A DNA stretch of 64,000 bases from Burkholderiales bacterium (lineage in GTDB: Bacteria > Pseudomonadota > Gammaproteobacteria > Burkholderiales > SG8-41), in NCBI GenBank assembly GCA_019744975.1, contig JAIETP010000010.1, forward strand, positions 124,001-188,000, in the 5' to 3' direction. Shown here in pieces: positions 51,085-59,533 of this stretch. Both the position numbers and the translations under genes were made by a program. The stretch's first letter is position 1. Every line of letters begins with the position of its first letter. The notes below the pieces were generated by a model. It was not told where the DNA came from and did not search any database. It was given only the letters and a program-made list of their open reading frames with translations.

Positions 51085-51297
51085 ATGGAAGTCAACGAAC
51101 GCATGAAAAATTACCGCGTACGGCAACGCGCTTCAGGGTTGCGGCTGGTGCAACTCTGGGTGCCCGATACGCGTTCGCCGGTTTTCGCCGCGGAGTGCCG
51201 CCGTCAGTCGGCGCTGCTGCGTGGCGACCCGGCGGAAACCGAAGCCCTCGAGTTCATCGGCAAGGTCGCGGCGTGGAAAGACGATGCGGCGCGGTGA
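51085..51297 (+). CDS. MazE-like antitoxin (DUF3018 type)
   Basis: A 70-residue protein reading MEVNERMKNYRVRQRASGLR, LVQLWVPDTRSPVFAAECRR and SALLRGDPAETEALEFIGKV. The RxRQRASGLRxVQxWVPD pattern is the DUF3018/antitoxin MazE family found with PemK/MazF toxins in proteobacteria. The start follows GGAGGCGCC. Its final codons overlap the beginning of the toxin gene, indicating coupled translation. Confidence 0.9.
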   Translation: MEVNERMKNYRVRQRASGLRLVQLWVPDTRSPVFAAECRRQSALLRGDPAETEALEFIGKVAAWKDDAAR

Positions 51298-51607
51298 CTT
51301 CGTTACCGTTGCGGCGCCCGGTGATTACGGCAAACCACGCCCGGCACTGGTCATCCAGTCGGATCTGTTCGACGAGCTGCCCAGCGTGGCCTTGTGTCTG
51401 GTGACCAGCGAATTGCGCAACGCCCCCATCTTCCGCATCACGGTGGACCCGGGGCCGGATAACGGCCTGCAAAACATCTCGCAGATCCAGATCGACAAGA
51501 TCCTGTCAGTGCCGCGCGAGCGGGTGGGCGGCGCGATCGGCCGCCTCGACGATGCAACGATGCTCAAGGTCAACCGCTCGCTTGCGGTGTTTGCCGGTAT
51601 CGCGTAA
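51284..51607 (+). CDS. Type II toxin, PemK/MazF family endoribonuclease
   Basis: A 107-residue toxin. It begins MRRGDFVTVAAPGDYGKPRP (the RGD/KPRPALV strand of MazF), then ALVIQSDLFDELPSVALCLV and TVDPGPDNGLQNISQIQIDK followed by ILSVPRERVGGAIGRLDDAT. These are the MazF/PemK active-site arginine and threonine regions. The ATG overlaps the last 14 bases of the antitoxin gene. It should cleave mRNA at a short sequence when antitoxin is degraded. Confidence 0.93.
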   Translation: MRRGDFVTVAAPGDYGKPRPALVIQSDLFDELPSVALCLVTSELRNAPIFRITVDPGPDNGLQNISQIQIDKILSVPRERVGGAIGRLDDATMLKVNRSLAVFAGIA

Positions 51608-51622
51608 TCCGGGTTCTGAGGC

Positions 51623-51649
51623 AATTAAAGGGGCCAAGCCCCTTTAATT
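51623..51649. terminator. Palindromic hairpin after the MazEF-like pair
   Basis: AATTAAAGGGGC, loop CAA, GCCCCTTTAATT: a perfect 12-bp stem between convergent genes. Its AATTAAAGGGG arm also resembles the REP-like pieces noted near 44.5 and 60.45 kb. Confidence 0.65.
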
Positions 51650-51669
51650 CCCGACTCAGTGGTCCCGAC

Positions 51670-52623
51670 TCACGTCGTCATGTGGATCGGCGCCCCCACC
51701 GCCTTCCAGCCGGAGTGGCCCACCTTCATGTAACTCGCATCAAAGCCGGCCTCGCGCAAGGTGATCGCCGTCCGGCAGCCAACGTGGAAACCGTAGGCGC
51801 AGTACACCACGACCGGCACATCCTTCCGCAGTTCGTTCATCCACTCACCGACCCGTTCCGGGTCGCGCCACGTAACGCCGTCAGCGATGTCCTGCTGGCG
51901 CGAGACGAAGTGTTTCGGCCGGGTATCGATGACCTGCAGCGGCTTGCCGGCCGCGAGCATGTCCCGCACTTCTTCAACACCCATGCCGGGCAGATCACCG
52001 AACTCCGGCTGCACCACCGGCCGCGGCGGCGACACCTTGGCTGCGTCTCCGTAACGATCCTCGACGGCCTGCCAATCCACGTTGCGCAGAAAGGTGTCGA
52101 CATAGGCCTTGGCGTTGGCGCCAAAATCAATGTGGTAGGCATGCTCAAACATGTCGAGCGCGAGGATCGGCACGCCACCGGCCACCGACTGGCTGTGTTC
52201 GGAGGCGTACTGGTTGATCAGGCGCCCGTCGCGGGGCATCCAGGTCAGCACCACCCAGCCGGAGCCGCCGCCGAGCGCATAACCCATGGCGGAAAACTGG
52301 GTACGCCACTGCTGCACCGAGCCGAAATCACGCGTGAGCACTTCCGCCATCGACGGCGTGACCTTGCCCTCGCCGCCCATGCTGGCGAAATAAAGCTCGT
52401 GCAGCAACGTGGAATTCAGCGCAGTCAGTTCGTCGCGCTTCAGCCCGCTGATGACATGGCTCGGCGTTTTGGCGAAATCGAGCGACTCCAGTTGCTCGGT
52501 AATCGCGTTCAGGCGCCGCAGCGCCCCGCCGTAGTTGTTTTCGTAGTGGCTCTCGATGAGCTTCAGCGAAAGCCCGCTCAGCGTCCAGGGACGGCAGTGT
52601 ATTTGTTTCAGTTGGTAACGCAC
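51670..52623 (-). CDS. Fe/Mn superoxide dismutase fused to a rhodanese domain
   Basis: A 317-residue fusion. Residues 1-200 are an Fe/Mn superoxide dismutase: first ligand His in IESHYENNYGGALRRL, second in NSTLLHELYFASMGG, Asp and His in LALDMFEHAYHIDFGANAKA. Residues ~215-317 are a rhodanese: VEEVRDMLAAGKPLQVIDTR, then the active-site loop VVVYCAYGFHVGCRTAITLR with Cys. No signal peptide, so cytoplasmic. The GTG start is chosen for its GGAGG spacing (ATTTACC) over earlier in-frame GTG. Such a fusion would detoxify superoxide and act on sulfur, perhaps using persulfide chemistry; the link is inferred. The unusual architecture is itself notable. Confidence 0.9.
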   Translation of the reverse strand: MRYQLKQIHCRPWTLSGLSLKLIESHYENNYGGALRRLNAITEQLESLDFAKTPSHVISGLKRDELTALNSTLLHELYFASMGGEGKVTPSMAEVLTRDFGSVQQWRTQFSAMGYALGGGSGWVVLTWMPRDGRLINQYASEHSQSVAGGVPILALDMFEHAYHIDFGANAKAYVDTFLRNVDWQAVEDRYGDAAKVSPPRPVVQPEFGDLPGMGVEEVRDMLAAGKPLQVIDTRPKHFVSRQQDIADGVTWRDPERVGEWMNELRKDVPVVVYCAYGFHVGCRTAITLREAGFDASYMKVGHSGWKAVGAPIHMTT

Positions 52624-52864
52624 GGTAAATCCTCCAAGCACAAAGTTGAATTGCGCCGGGGCGGATTACGGGTGTTTGTCTGGGTGCCCGCATCCGTCAC
52701 TCGACGTTTACAGGGTTGGACGGGGCACCGTCTTGGAGGGAGAAATCCCGGGGTCCTGTTGGCCCCCGCGAAAAGCATACGCGGGCAAACAGGACAATTC
52801 AAGCCGGGAAAAATGTAGCAGTGAAACGGGGCCGGCGTAACGAGGGGCGACGCAACTTTTTCAG

Positions 52865-53836
52865 TCACTCCGTCTTGATACCCGCTTTCTCCACGACCTT
52901 CGCATACGCCGCCGTATCGTTGCGGATGAACTCGGCGAGGCCTTCGGGCGTCGTGGGCGCGGGCATGCCGCTATCCTCAGCGAGGCGCTTGATCAGCTTG
53001 GGATCCGTCAGGGCGTTGCGGACCGCCGCGTTGAGCGTCGCGATGATGCCGGCCGGCGTGCCTGCGGGCGCGACCATCGCGTACCACTGCGTGAGTTCGA
53101 ACTTCGGATAACCAGCCTCGCCCATCGTCGGAATATCGGGGTAAACATCGATCCGCTTTGCGGCTGTCACAGCCAGCGCTTTCAGGCGCCCCGTTCGCGT
53201 GAACGGTTGCGTTGTCAGCGGGCTTGCGAAGCCGTAATCGACCTGCCCCGCGACAAGGTCGACGGCAAACAGCGCGGTGCCGCGATAGGGGATGTGCACG
53301 ACGTCGATGCCGGTCGTGACCTTGAACAGTTCTCCGGCGAGGTGTGGCGCGCCGCCTGTTCCCGCCGATGCGAAATTGAGCTTGCCGGGATGTTTTTTTG
53401 CGATGGCGACGAGCGCTTTGACATTGTCTGCCGGAACCGACGGATGGACGACCAGCACCCATGAGACTTTTGCGCCGAGGCTGATGGGCGCGAAATCGCG
53501 TTGCGGATCATAGGGCAGCTTTGTCTTCAGCGCCGGCATGATCGCGAGTCCGGACGAGGTGCCCCACAGCAGCGTGTAACCGTCGGGCGCCGCGCGGGCG
53601 ACGTAGTTGGTGCCGATGACGCCGGCCGCGCCGTCGCGATTGACCACCACAACCTGCTGCTTGAGGTCGAGCGCCATCCGCTGCGCAACGAGGCGGCCGA
53701 AGGCATCCGTCGAAGCCCCCGGCGGAAAGGGAATCACCAGCGTGACCGGCCGTTCCGGATATTTCTGCGCGTGGGCGCCCGTGAACGCGCAGGCCGTGGC
53801 GAGCAGCACGGCAACCTGTTTCAGGCATTTCATCAT
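52865..53836 (-). CDS. Bug/TctC family periplasmic substrate-binding protein (6)
   Basis: A 323-residue exported binding protein with signal peptide MMKCLKQVAVLLATACAFTG to AHAQ. Motifs: KYPERPVTLVIPFPPGASTD, VNRDGAAGVIGTNYVARAAP, DGYTLLWGTSSGLAIMPALK, NFASAGTGGAPHLAGELFKV and HIPYRGTALFAVDLVAGQVD. The pocket differs slightly from the others (GASTD instead of GGxxD), hinting at a different ligand. Two adjacent ATGs are possible; AAGGAG favours the second slightly. Its start is 18 bases after the CocE-like gene stop on the same strand, so a joint operon is likely: an esterase gene followed by a binding protein. Confidence 0.95.
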   Translation of the reverse strand: MMKCLKQVAVLLATACAFTGAHAQKYPERPVTLVIPFPPGASTDAFGRLVAQRMALDLKQQVVVVNRDGAAGVIGTNYVARAAPDGYTLLWGTSSGLAIMPALKTKLPYDPQRDFAPISLGAKVSWVLVVHPSVPADNVKALVAIAKKHPGKLNFASAGTGGAPHLAGELFKVTTGIDVVHIPYRGTALFAVDLVAGQVDYGFASPLTTQPFTRTGRLKALAVTAAKRIDVYPDIPTMGEAGYPKFELTQWYAMVAPAGTPAGIIATLNAAVRNALTDPKLIKRLAEDSGMPAPTTPEGLAEFIRNDTAAYAKVVEKAGIKTE

Positions 53837-53854
53837 GTTCTCCTTTGCTTTCTT

Positions 53855-55879
53855 TCAGTTGCCGTTGCGCGGCACGCGCTCCTCGAAGTCGCGTTCGAAC
53901 ACGCGTTTCTTGCCCTCGTATGCCTCCAGCCGTGCACGGATGACGAAGTCCTTTTTCGTGCACGACACCTGTGTCCGGGTTTCGGTGCGGATGTGCCAGT
54001 CGCCGCGCTCGAATTCCCAGGCCCAGGTCACTTCGGCGGTCGCGGACAGCGGGTCATTGTCAACGACGCTGTAGCGCTCGGTCGAGCGCGCCTCCGCGAT
54101 GAGATCGATTTCGTCGTAGCGGTTGCGTCCGCTGCCGTCCGTCACGTCGACGACGGTTTCGCCCTTGCCGAGATCGGTGTGGATGGTCCGGGTGCGCCCG
54201 CCCGGCGTGAGCGACGTCCGGGGAAAGGCGGGGGCGGATTCCGGCGGCTTGAATTTTGGCGGCGTGTCGTCGCGCCTGGTGCGCGGACGCACCGGCAGCC
54301 ACAACGCGCTTTTGCCGGCGACGAGGGTCAGCGTGACGGGCTCCGGCGACGGCCAGATCAGCGGCCAGTAAGTCGTTGAAACGGCAACACGGATGCGGTG
54401 TCCTTTGGCGAACGAGTACGCGCTGTCGATCAGCGGGAAGCTCAGCTTGTACTCGACGCCTGGCTTGAGCTTTTTGGGTTTGGCGGCGCCATCGCGGTGC
54501 GTGAGGTTGAATACGCCGTAGGTCACGCGCGTGGATGCGCCGTCGGGCGCGACATCGCAGATGCGCACACATATGAAGGCTGTCGGCCGATCCACGGCGA
54601 GTGTGAACTCGGCCTGCGTTGTGCCGAGAATTTCCAGGTCCTGTTTGAGCGGCGGGCTGTCGAAACACAGCGACTGGCCATCGTCCATGCGCTGGTCGCC
54701 GGGAAGTTCGGGGCTGGGACCGTGCTGGAACCAGGGCATCAGTTCGCCGCAGGCCAGGCCCAGGGTCTGGGGCGACTTCCAGCTGAGTTTCGCGGCACGC
54801 CCACCCTTGTCCGAAAGCGCGCCATCGGCGTCGAGGAAAAAACGGCGCGGCTTGATGTTCGGCGAAGGCCATTGATCTTCGGCCACCCAGCGGCCCGGCG
54901 ACTCGGCGTAAAACGCCTTCGCCGGGACAGAGCGCTGCATCCAGGCGATCAGCTTCGGCTCGCGCATGATGCCGGTGTCTTTGCTCCGCATCCAGTGGTC
55001 GTACCAGCGCAGCGCTTCCTGCAGCAGGCCGATGGCCGGCCCCGGCATGCCGAGGTGTCCGTAGCGGTGCCCCCAGGGTCCGATAATGCCTTTCACCGGT
55101 GCCGACAGCTTGTCGAGCGTCTCGCCCACCGCACCAACATAAGCACCGTCGGCCCAGCCGCTCAGCGCATAGAACGGGGCCTTGATGTTGCGGAAATCAA
55201 CGCCGCGTTCGCTCCAGTAGCGGTCGAAGGCCTGGTGTTTCAGCGCGGCGACAATCTGAGGCGTGTCGTGTTCGAGGCGTGCCATCCACATATCGCGCCA
55301 CTGGTCACCGACGAGCAGCGGATCAGGCGGTCGCGATTTGTAGCCAAAGAGCTGGCTCGACCAGCGAATGGATCGCAGCAGTACGCAGCCCCCGCGATAA
55401 ACCTGGCTGTAGCGATAGCGGTCTGGTGCGAAGGACTGTGCGATCACGGCTTTCAGTTGCTTGGGCGCGCGGTTCGCCGTCTGTATGCCCTGGAAGCCGC
55501 CCCAGGAAATGCCGAACATGCCGACCTGGCCGTCGCTCCACGGCTGTTGCGCGATCCACTTCAGCGCGTCCACCGTATCGTCTGCTTCGCCGCCAATCGA
55601 AAACACGCCCTGGATGCCGTCTGAATCGCCGGATCCGCGCATGTCCACGCGCATGGATGCGTAGCCGTGGCCGGCGAAATAGCGATGATGCATGGCGTCG
55701 CGTGGCGCGTAGATGTCGCGTTTGCGGTAGGGAATGATTTCAATGATCGTCGGAACAGGCCTGGTCTGCGCGATGTCCGGCAGCCACAGCTTGGCAGCGA
55801 GCCTCACCCCGTCCGGCATGGGGATCCAGCAGTCTTCAGTCTCGGTGTACTGGTGCGGGAAGCGGGTGATGGTCTTCAA
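53855..55879 (-). CDS. CocE/NonD family hydrolase
   Basis: A 674-residue serine hydrolase of the CocE/X-Pro dipeptidyl-peptidase S15 type. It has an N-terminal alpha/beta core with YRKRDIYAPRDAMHHRYFAG, VDMRGSGDSDGIQG and the nucleophile in VGMFGISWGGFQGIQTANRA, and a beta-rich C-terminal jelly-roll (VTYGVFNLTHRDGAAKPKKL, HRIRVAVSTTYWPLIWPSPE). It probably cleaves esters or amides. The frame is open upstream, but the TTG 54 bases in, with AGGA at good spacing, fits the family start better. Operon with Bug gene 6. Confidence 0.88.
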   Translation of the reverse strand: MKTITRFPHQYTETEDCWIPMPDGVRLAAKLWLPDIAQTRPVPTIIEIIPYRKRDIYAPRDAMHHRYFAGHGYASMRVDMRGSGDSDGIQGVFSIGGEADDTVDALKWIAQQPWSDGQVGMFGISWGGFQGIQTANRAPKQLKAVIAQSFAPDRYRYSQVYRGGCVLLRSIRWSSQLFGYKSRPPDPLLVGDQWRDMWMARLEHDTPQIVAALKHQAFDRYWSERGVDFRNIKAPFYALSGWADGAYVGAVGETLDKLSAPVKGIIGPWGHRYGHLGMPGPAIGLLQEALRWYDHWMRSKDTGIMREPKLIAWMQRSVPAKAFYAESPGRWVAEDQWPSPNIKPRRFFLDADGALSDKGGRAAKLSWKSPQTLGLACGELMPWFQHGPSPELPGDQRMDDGQSLCFDSPPLKQDLEILGTTQAEFTLAVDRPTAFICVRICDVAPDGASTRVTYGVFNLTHRDGAAKPKKLKPGVEYKLSFPLIDSAYSFAKGHRIRVAVSTTYWPLIWPSPEPVTLTLVAGKSALWLPVRPRTRRDDTPPKFKPPESAPAFPRTSLTPGGRTRTIHTDLGKGETVVDVTDGSGRNRYDEIDLIAEARSTERYSVVDNDPLSATAEVTWAWEFERGDWHIRTETRTQVSCTKKDFVIRARLEAYEGKKRVFERDFEERVPRNGN

Positions 55880-56084
55880 TGCGGATTTCCTGGGGTGGGT
55901 GGTGACGCGCCGGATAGCAGGCACACGAAGCAAGGGACATGCGAAGCAAGGAGCAGGCGAAACAGGACTCAGGACATTCTAGAAGCGCGGCCGGACGCGT
56001 CAAGAAGCTGACCGTATGCTGGACAGAACAAGGCGGCCCAAGCCCGAGGCACGAGAATCAAGGCATGGGAAATTTCAGCGCGAG

Positions 56085-56130
56085 GAAAACGCGAAGACCC
56101 GGCGTTGATGTGCCGGGCCTTCGCGTTTTC
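56085..56130 (-). terminator. Long hairpin terminator after Bug gene 7
   Basis: GAAAACGCGAAG-A-CCCGGC and GCCGGG-C-CTTCGCGTTTTC form an 18-bp stem with one internal mismatch and an eight-base loop; the gene on the minus strand ends 31 bases upstream. Confidence 0.75.
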
Positions 56131-56161
56131 ATGAACCGCGCCGCGCGGGTTCTGCTGCGGT

Positions 56162-57139
56162 TTACTGCGGCTTCAATCCCGCCGCCGCCGCCACCTTCTT
56201 CCACTTCGCGATCTCGGACTTGATCTGCGCCGCGTGTTCCGCCGGCGTGTTGCCGACGGGCTGGGCGCCGCGCTCGATCAGCATCTTGCTGTTTTTCGGA
56301 TCGTTCAGCGCCGCGCGCAGCGCTTCACTGAGACGATTGACAATCGGCTGCGGCATGCCCGCGGGGCCGAGGTAGCTGAAGGGGCTGGTAATGACAAAGT
56401 CCTTCACGCCCGATTCGACCATGGTAGGGACGTCGGGGAAGGAGACGAAACGTTTGTCGCCGCACTGCGCGATCATGCGCAGCCGCCCGCTTTGCAGGTG
56501 GCCGGTGATCGCCGGGATGCTGACGAAGGAAAACTGGACATGGCCGGCGACGAGGTCGACGATCGACGGGCCCGCGCCCTTGTAGGGGATGTGCATGGTC
56601 TTGATGCCGGCCGTGGCATCCAGCAGCGCACCCGAAAGGTGGCCGAGCGCACCCTGGCCGGAGCTCGAATAGTTGAGATCGCCCGGCCGCTTTTTGGCGA
56701 GCGCGACGAGTTGTTGCACGTTTTTCACCGGCAGCGAAGGGTGCACGGCGAGCCCGGCCGGGATGTCGACGATGATGCCAAGCGGCGTGAAGTCCTTCTC
56801 CGCATCGAAGGGAATGCTCTTCAGCAGGGAGGGGTTGATCAGGAAACTCGCCGCCGCGATCAGCGTGGTGTAGCCGTCGGGTGCTGCGCGCGCCACCATC
56901 TCCGCGCCGATGTTGCCGCCGGCACCGGGCCGGTAGTCGATGACGAGCTGATGGCCGAGCACCTCGCCCATTTTCGGCGCAAGCAAGCGGAACAACACGT
57001 CGCTGTTGCCGCCGGGTGCGTTGGGATTGATAACGCGCAGGATTTTGTTGGGGAACTGCTGTGCTGCAGCGGGGCCTGCGGCCAAAGCGGGCAGGACGGC
57101 GGCGCACACGAGCGCCGCACGCAATAAGGTCCTCGACAT
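56162..57139 (-). CDS. Bug/TctC family periplasmic substrate-binding protein (7)
   Basis: A 325-residue exported binding protein. The ATG, right after GGAGGAGATC, opens signal peptide MSRTLLRAALVCAAVLPALA to PAAAQ. Motifs: FPNKILRVINPNAPGGNSDV, DYRPGAGGNIGAEMVARAAP, DGYTTLIAAASFLINPSLLK, NYSSSGQGALGHLSGALLDA and HIPYKGAGPSIVDLVAGHVQ. Divergent from Bug gene 8; the 208-base gap between them presumably holds two back-to-back promoters, and the two proteins could be expressed under the same signal. Confidence 0.95.
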   Translation of the reverse strand: MSRTLLRAALVCAAVLPALAAGPAAAQQFPNKILRVINPNAPGGNSDVLFRLLAPKMGEVLGHQLVIDYRPGAGGNIGAEMVARAAPDGYTTLIAAASFLINPSLLKSIPFDAEKDFTPLGIIVDIPAGLAVHPSLPVKNVQQLVALAKKRPGDLNYSSSGQGALGHLSGALLDATAGIKTMHIPYKGAGPSIVDLVAGHVQFSFVSIPAITGHLQSGRLRMIAQCGDKRFVSFPDVPTMVESGVKDFVITSPFSYLGPAGMPQPIVNRLSEALRAALNDPKNSKMLIERGAQPVGNTPAEHAAQIKSEIAKWKKVAAAAGLKPQ

Positions 57140-57347
57140 GATCTCCTCCGATTAATGGTCTTTTATGGATACTGCGGGGACATCATAACGCGAGATGCGC
57201 GCCCGGGTGCGACCCCGGTGCTGCATCCGGGCACCGAGACACCCCGCCTGAAAAAGGTCTACTATTCCTCCAGCACGGCAAACCTTACGGGGCGCAGACC
57301 TCACCATTTTTTGCAGGACCGTGCGCCATATCAATCGAGGAGAACTC

Positions 57348-58322
57348 ATGAACAAAAGAAATCCCGGCAAATGTTGTTTGGCATTGGCTGCACTGGTATT
57401 CGGCACCATCGGCACCGCAACGGCGGCATACCCCGAAAAACCCATCCGCCTGATCGTGCCCTTTGCCACGGGCGGCGGCACCGATCTGCAGGGACGCCTG
57501 ATCGCCGACAAGCTGCGCCAGGGTCTGGGCCAGACCATCATCGTTGAAAACCGCACCGGTGCCGGCGGCCTGATCGGCGCCGAGGCCGTCACCAAGGCCC
57601 CGGCTGACGGCTACACGGTGTTGATGACCACGGCGTCGATTTCGCTGAACGCGGTGCTGCAGAAAAACAGCATGCGTTTTGATCTGCTGAAGGATCTCGA
57701 TCCGGTCACCTGGGTCAGCAACACCGCGCTGGTGCTCGCCGTGCATACCAGCGTCCCGGCAAAATCGGTCCGGGAACTCGTGGCCCTGTCGACCCGGGCG
57801 CCGGAAGGATTGAACATCGGCGCCAATGGCGCGGGCACCACCAGCCATCTGTCGGGCGAGATGTTCAAGCAGTTCACCAAGGCAAAAAGCGTCATCATCC
57901 AGTACAAGGGCGGTGGTCCGTCGGCATTGGGGCTCGCCACCGGCGAAACCGACATGATGTTCAACACGCCGACTTCGCTGCTGATACATCTCAACGCAAA
58001 CCGCCTGCGCGCGCTGGCCGTCACCACCGAAAAACCCACGGCCTGGAACCCGAGCCTGCCGACCATGAACTCCTTCTATCCCGGATTCGTGACCGACCAG
58101 TGGTATGCGGTATTTTTACCGGCAGGCACACCCAAAATCGTCGGGACGACGCTGCATGCACAAATCAAAAAAGCGCTGGGCACCAAAGAAGTCGCCGAGT
58201 TCTACAAGCAACAGGCGCTGGATCCCATCGTCAGCAGCCCCGAGGAACTGACCGCGCTGCTGAAAAGCGAGATCGCGAAATACACCGATGTCGTGCAGAA
58301 AGCCGGCATCAAAACCCAATAA
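57348..58322 (+). CDS. Bug/TctC family periplasmic substrate-binding protein (8)
   Basis: A 324-residue exported binding protein starting after GAGGAG with signal peptide MNKRNPGKCCLALAALVFGT to TATA. Motifs: YPEKPIRLIVPFATGGGTDL, ENRTGAGGLIGAEAVTKAPA, DGYTVLMTTASISLNAVLQK, NIGANGAGTTSHLSGEMFKQ and IQYKGGGPSALGLATGETDM. The GAGTTSHLSGEM segment carries the conserved ligand-contact serine/threonine. Downstream, after a gap containing a repeat copy, lie a metallo-beta-lactamase-fold gene and its membrane partner on the same strand. Confidence 0.95.
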   Translation: MNKRNPGKCCLALAALVFGTIGTATAAYPEKPIRLIVPFATGGGTDLQGRLIADKLRQGLGQTIIVENRTGAGGLIGAEAVTKAPADGYTVLMTTASISLNAVLQKNSMRFDLLKDLDPVTWVSNTALVLAVHTSVPAKSVRELVALSTRAPEGLNIGANGAGTTSHLSGEMFKQFTKAKSVIIQYKGGGPSALGLATGETDMMFNTPTSLLIHLNANRLRALAVTTEKPTAWNPSLPTMNSFYPGFVTDQWYAVFLPAGTPKIVGTTLHAQIKKALGTKEVAEFYKQQALDPIVSSPEELTALLKSEIAKYTDVVQKAGIKTQ

Positions 58323-58338
58323 TGACGATGTAAATATT

Positions 58339-58368
58339 ATAAGTATTTGTTTTTGTTACTATTTTTAT
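58339..58368 (+). repeat. Dispersed AT-rich repeat, copy 7
   Basis: ATAAGTATTTGTTTTTGTTA followed by CTATTTTTAT, in the 221-base gap between Bug gene 8 and the MBL-fold gene, coding-strand orientation. Two changes from copy 5 within the core. Confidence 0.7.
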
Positions 58369-58543
58369 GTGGGACCATGTAATGCTCAGGGGGCCGCGAG
58401 AACAACAACCCGGCCTGCTGATTTTTCGCTGGCGATCCGCGGGAGGAGAGCCACGATGACAACTTCAAGAACATATCTCTGTGTAAATCTGCGCGCAGCA
58501 GGCACTTGATCAACAGGCACTTGCTACAGGGAGGTCCGCCGTC

Positions 58544-59533
58544 ATGAATGCAATGAATCCCTTCAAACCACCGGTGGTGGATGCACTGACCGTGCGCGTG
58601 CTGGTCGACTCGCGCTATGAACGTTTTTTGCCGCGCATGGCGCATCCGCATGTGAAGATCGAACATGTCGGGCGCATTGTCGGCCGGCCCGAGAGCACCT
58701 TTGCCTGCGAATGGGGACTGTCGCTGCACCTGATGTCGGAGAAGGACGGCGCAAAGGCGCAGTACGTGCTCGACTTCGGTTACACGCCGGAGATCATCAA
58801 CCGCAATTTTGAACTGCTCGGCATCGAGCCTTCGAAAATCAACGGCCTGATCCTGAGCCACGGCCACCTCGATCATTTCGGCGGGCTGCAGGGTTTTGTA
58901 AAACAGCACCGCGCGCAGATGCGCGACGACATCGCGCTCTACGTCGGCGGCGAAACGGTGTTCCGCACCAAGTGGGTCAAGGAGGGCGGTGAAACCCTGC
59001 CCTGGTGCACGCTGGACCGCGCGGCACTCGAGGCGCAGAAGGTGATGCCGATGTGCTGCCCAACGCCGCAGGCGCTGGAAGGCCCCTTCACCTCGGGTTA
59101 CATCGAGCGTGATTCCTTCGAGGAAGTCACCGGCGGTTCGCTGGTGATGGATGATCATTTCACCGAGGCCGAACGCGCCGGCAAACTGGTCAAGGACACC
59201 CACCCCGACGAACACGCCACCTGCTACATCGTCAAAGGCAAGGGTCTTGTGGTGATCTCTTCCTGCGGCCATACCGGCATCATCAACACGGTGCGGAGCG
59301 CGATGAAGGCCGCCAACGTCGACAAGGTGCACGCGGTGATGGGCGGTTTCCACCTAGGGCCCGCGCACACCGATTACCTGCAGCACAGCCTGCGCGAACT
59401 CGAAGCACTCAATCCCGACGTGATCGTGCCCATGCACTGCACCGGCGAACGTTTCATCGACCTGCTGCGCCAGAAAATGCCGGACAAGGTGGTCTATTCC
59501 AACGTCGGCAGCCGTTATACCTTCGGTGTATGA
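58544..59533 (+). CDS. MBL-fold metallohydrolase (RFAP synthase/dihydropterin-like group)
   Basis: A 329-residue metallo-beta-lactamase-fold protein without a signal peptide. Early residues DALTVRVLVDSRYERFLPRM are followed by EWGLSLHLMSEKDGAKAQYV, the metal site LILSHGHLDHFGGLQGFVK (HxHxDH), further ligands in VISSCGHTGIINTVRSAMKA and the C-terminal VIVPMHCTGERFIDLLRQKM. SCGHTGIIN and the late His-Cys-T match the MBL group that includes the methanopterin-pathway dihydropterin-ribofuranosyl-aminobenzene phosphate synthase; that activity is not implied here. Its stop overlaps the next start codon (ATGA), so the two genes are translated together. Confidence 0.9.
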   Translation: MNAMNPFKPPVVDALTVRVLVDSRYERFLPRMAHPHVKIEHVGRIVGRPESTFACEWGLSLHLMSEKDGAKAQYVLDFGYTPEIINRNFELLGIEPSKINGLILSHGHLDHFGGLQGFVKQHRAQMRDDIALYVGGETVFRTKWVKEGGETLPWCTLDRAALEAQKVMPMCCPTPQALEGPFTSGYIERDSFEEVTGGSLVMDDHFTEAERAGKLVKDTHPDEHATCYIVKGKGLVVISSCGHTGIINTVRSAMKAANVDKVHAVMGGFHLGPAHTDYLQHSLRELEALNPDVIVPMHCTGERFIDLLRQKMPDKVVYSNVGSRYTFGV

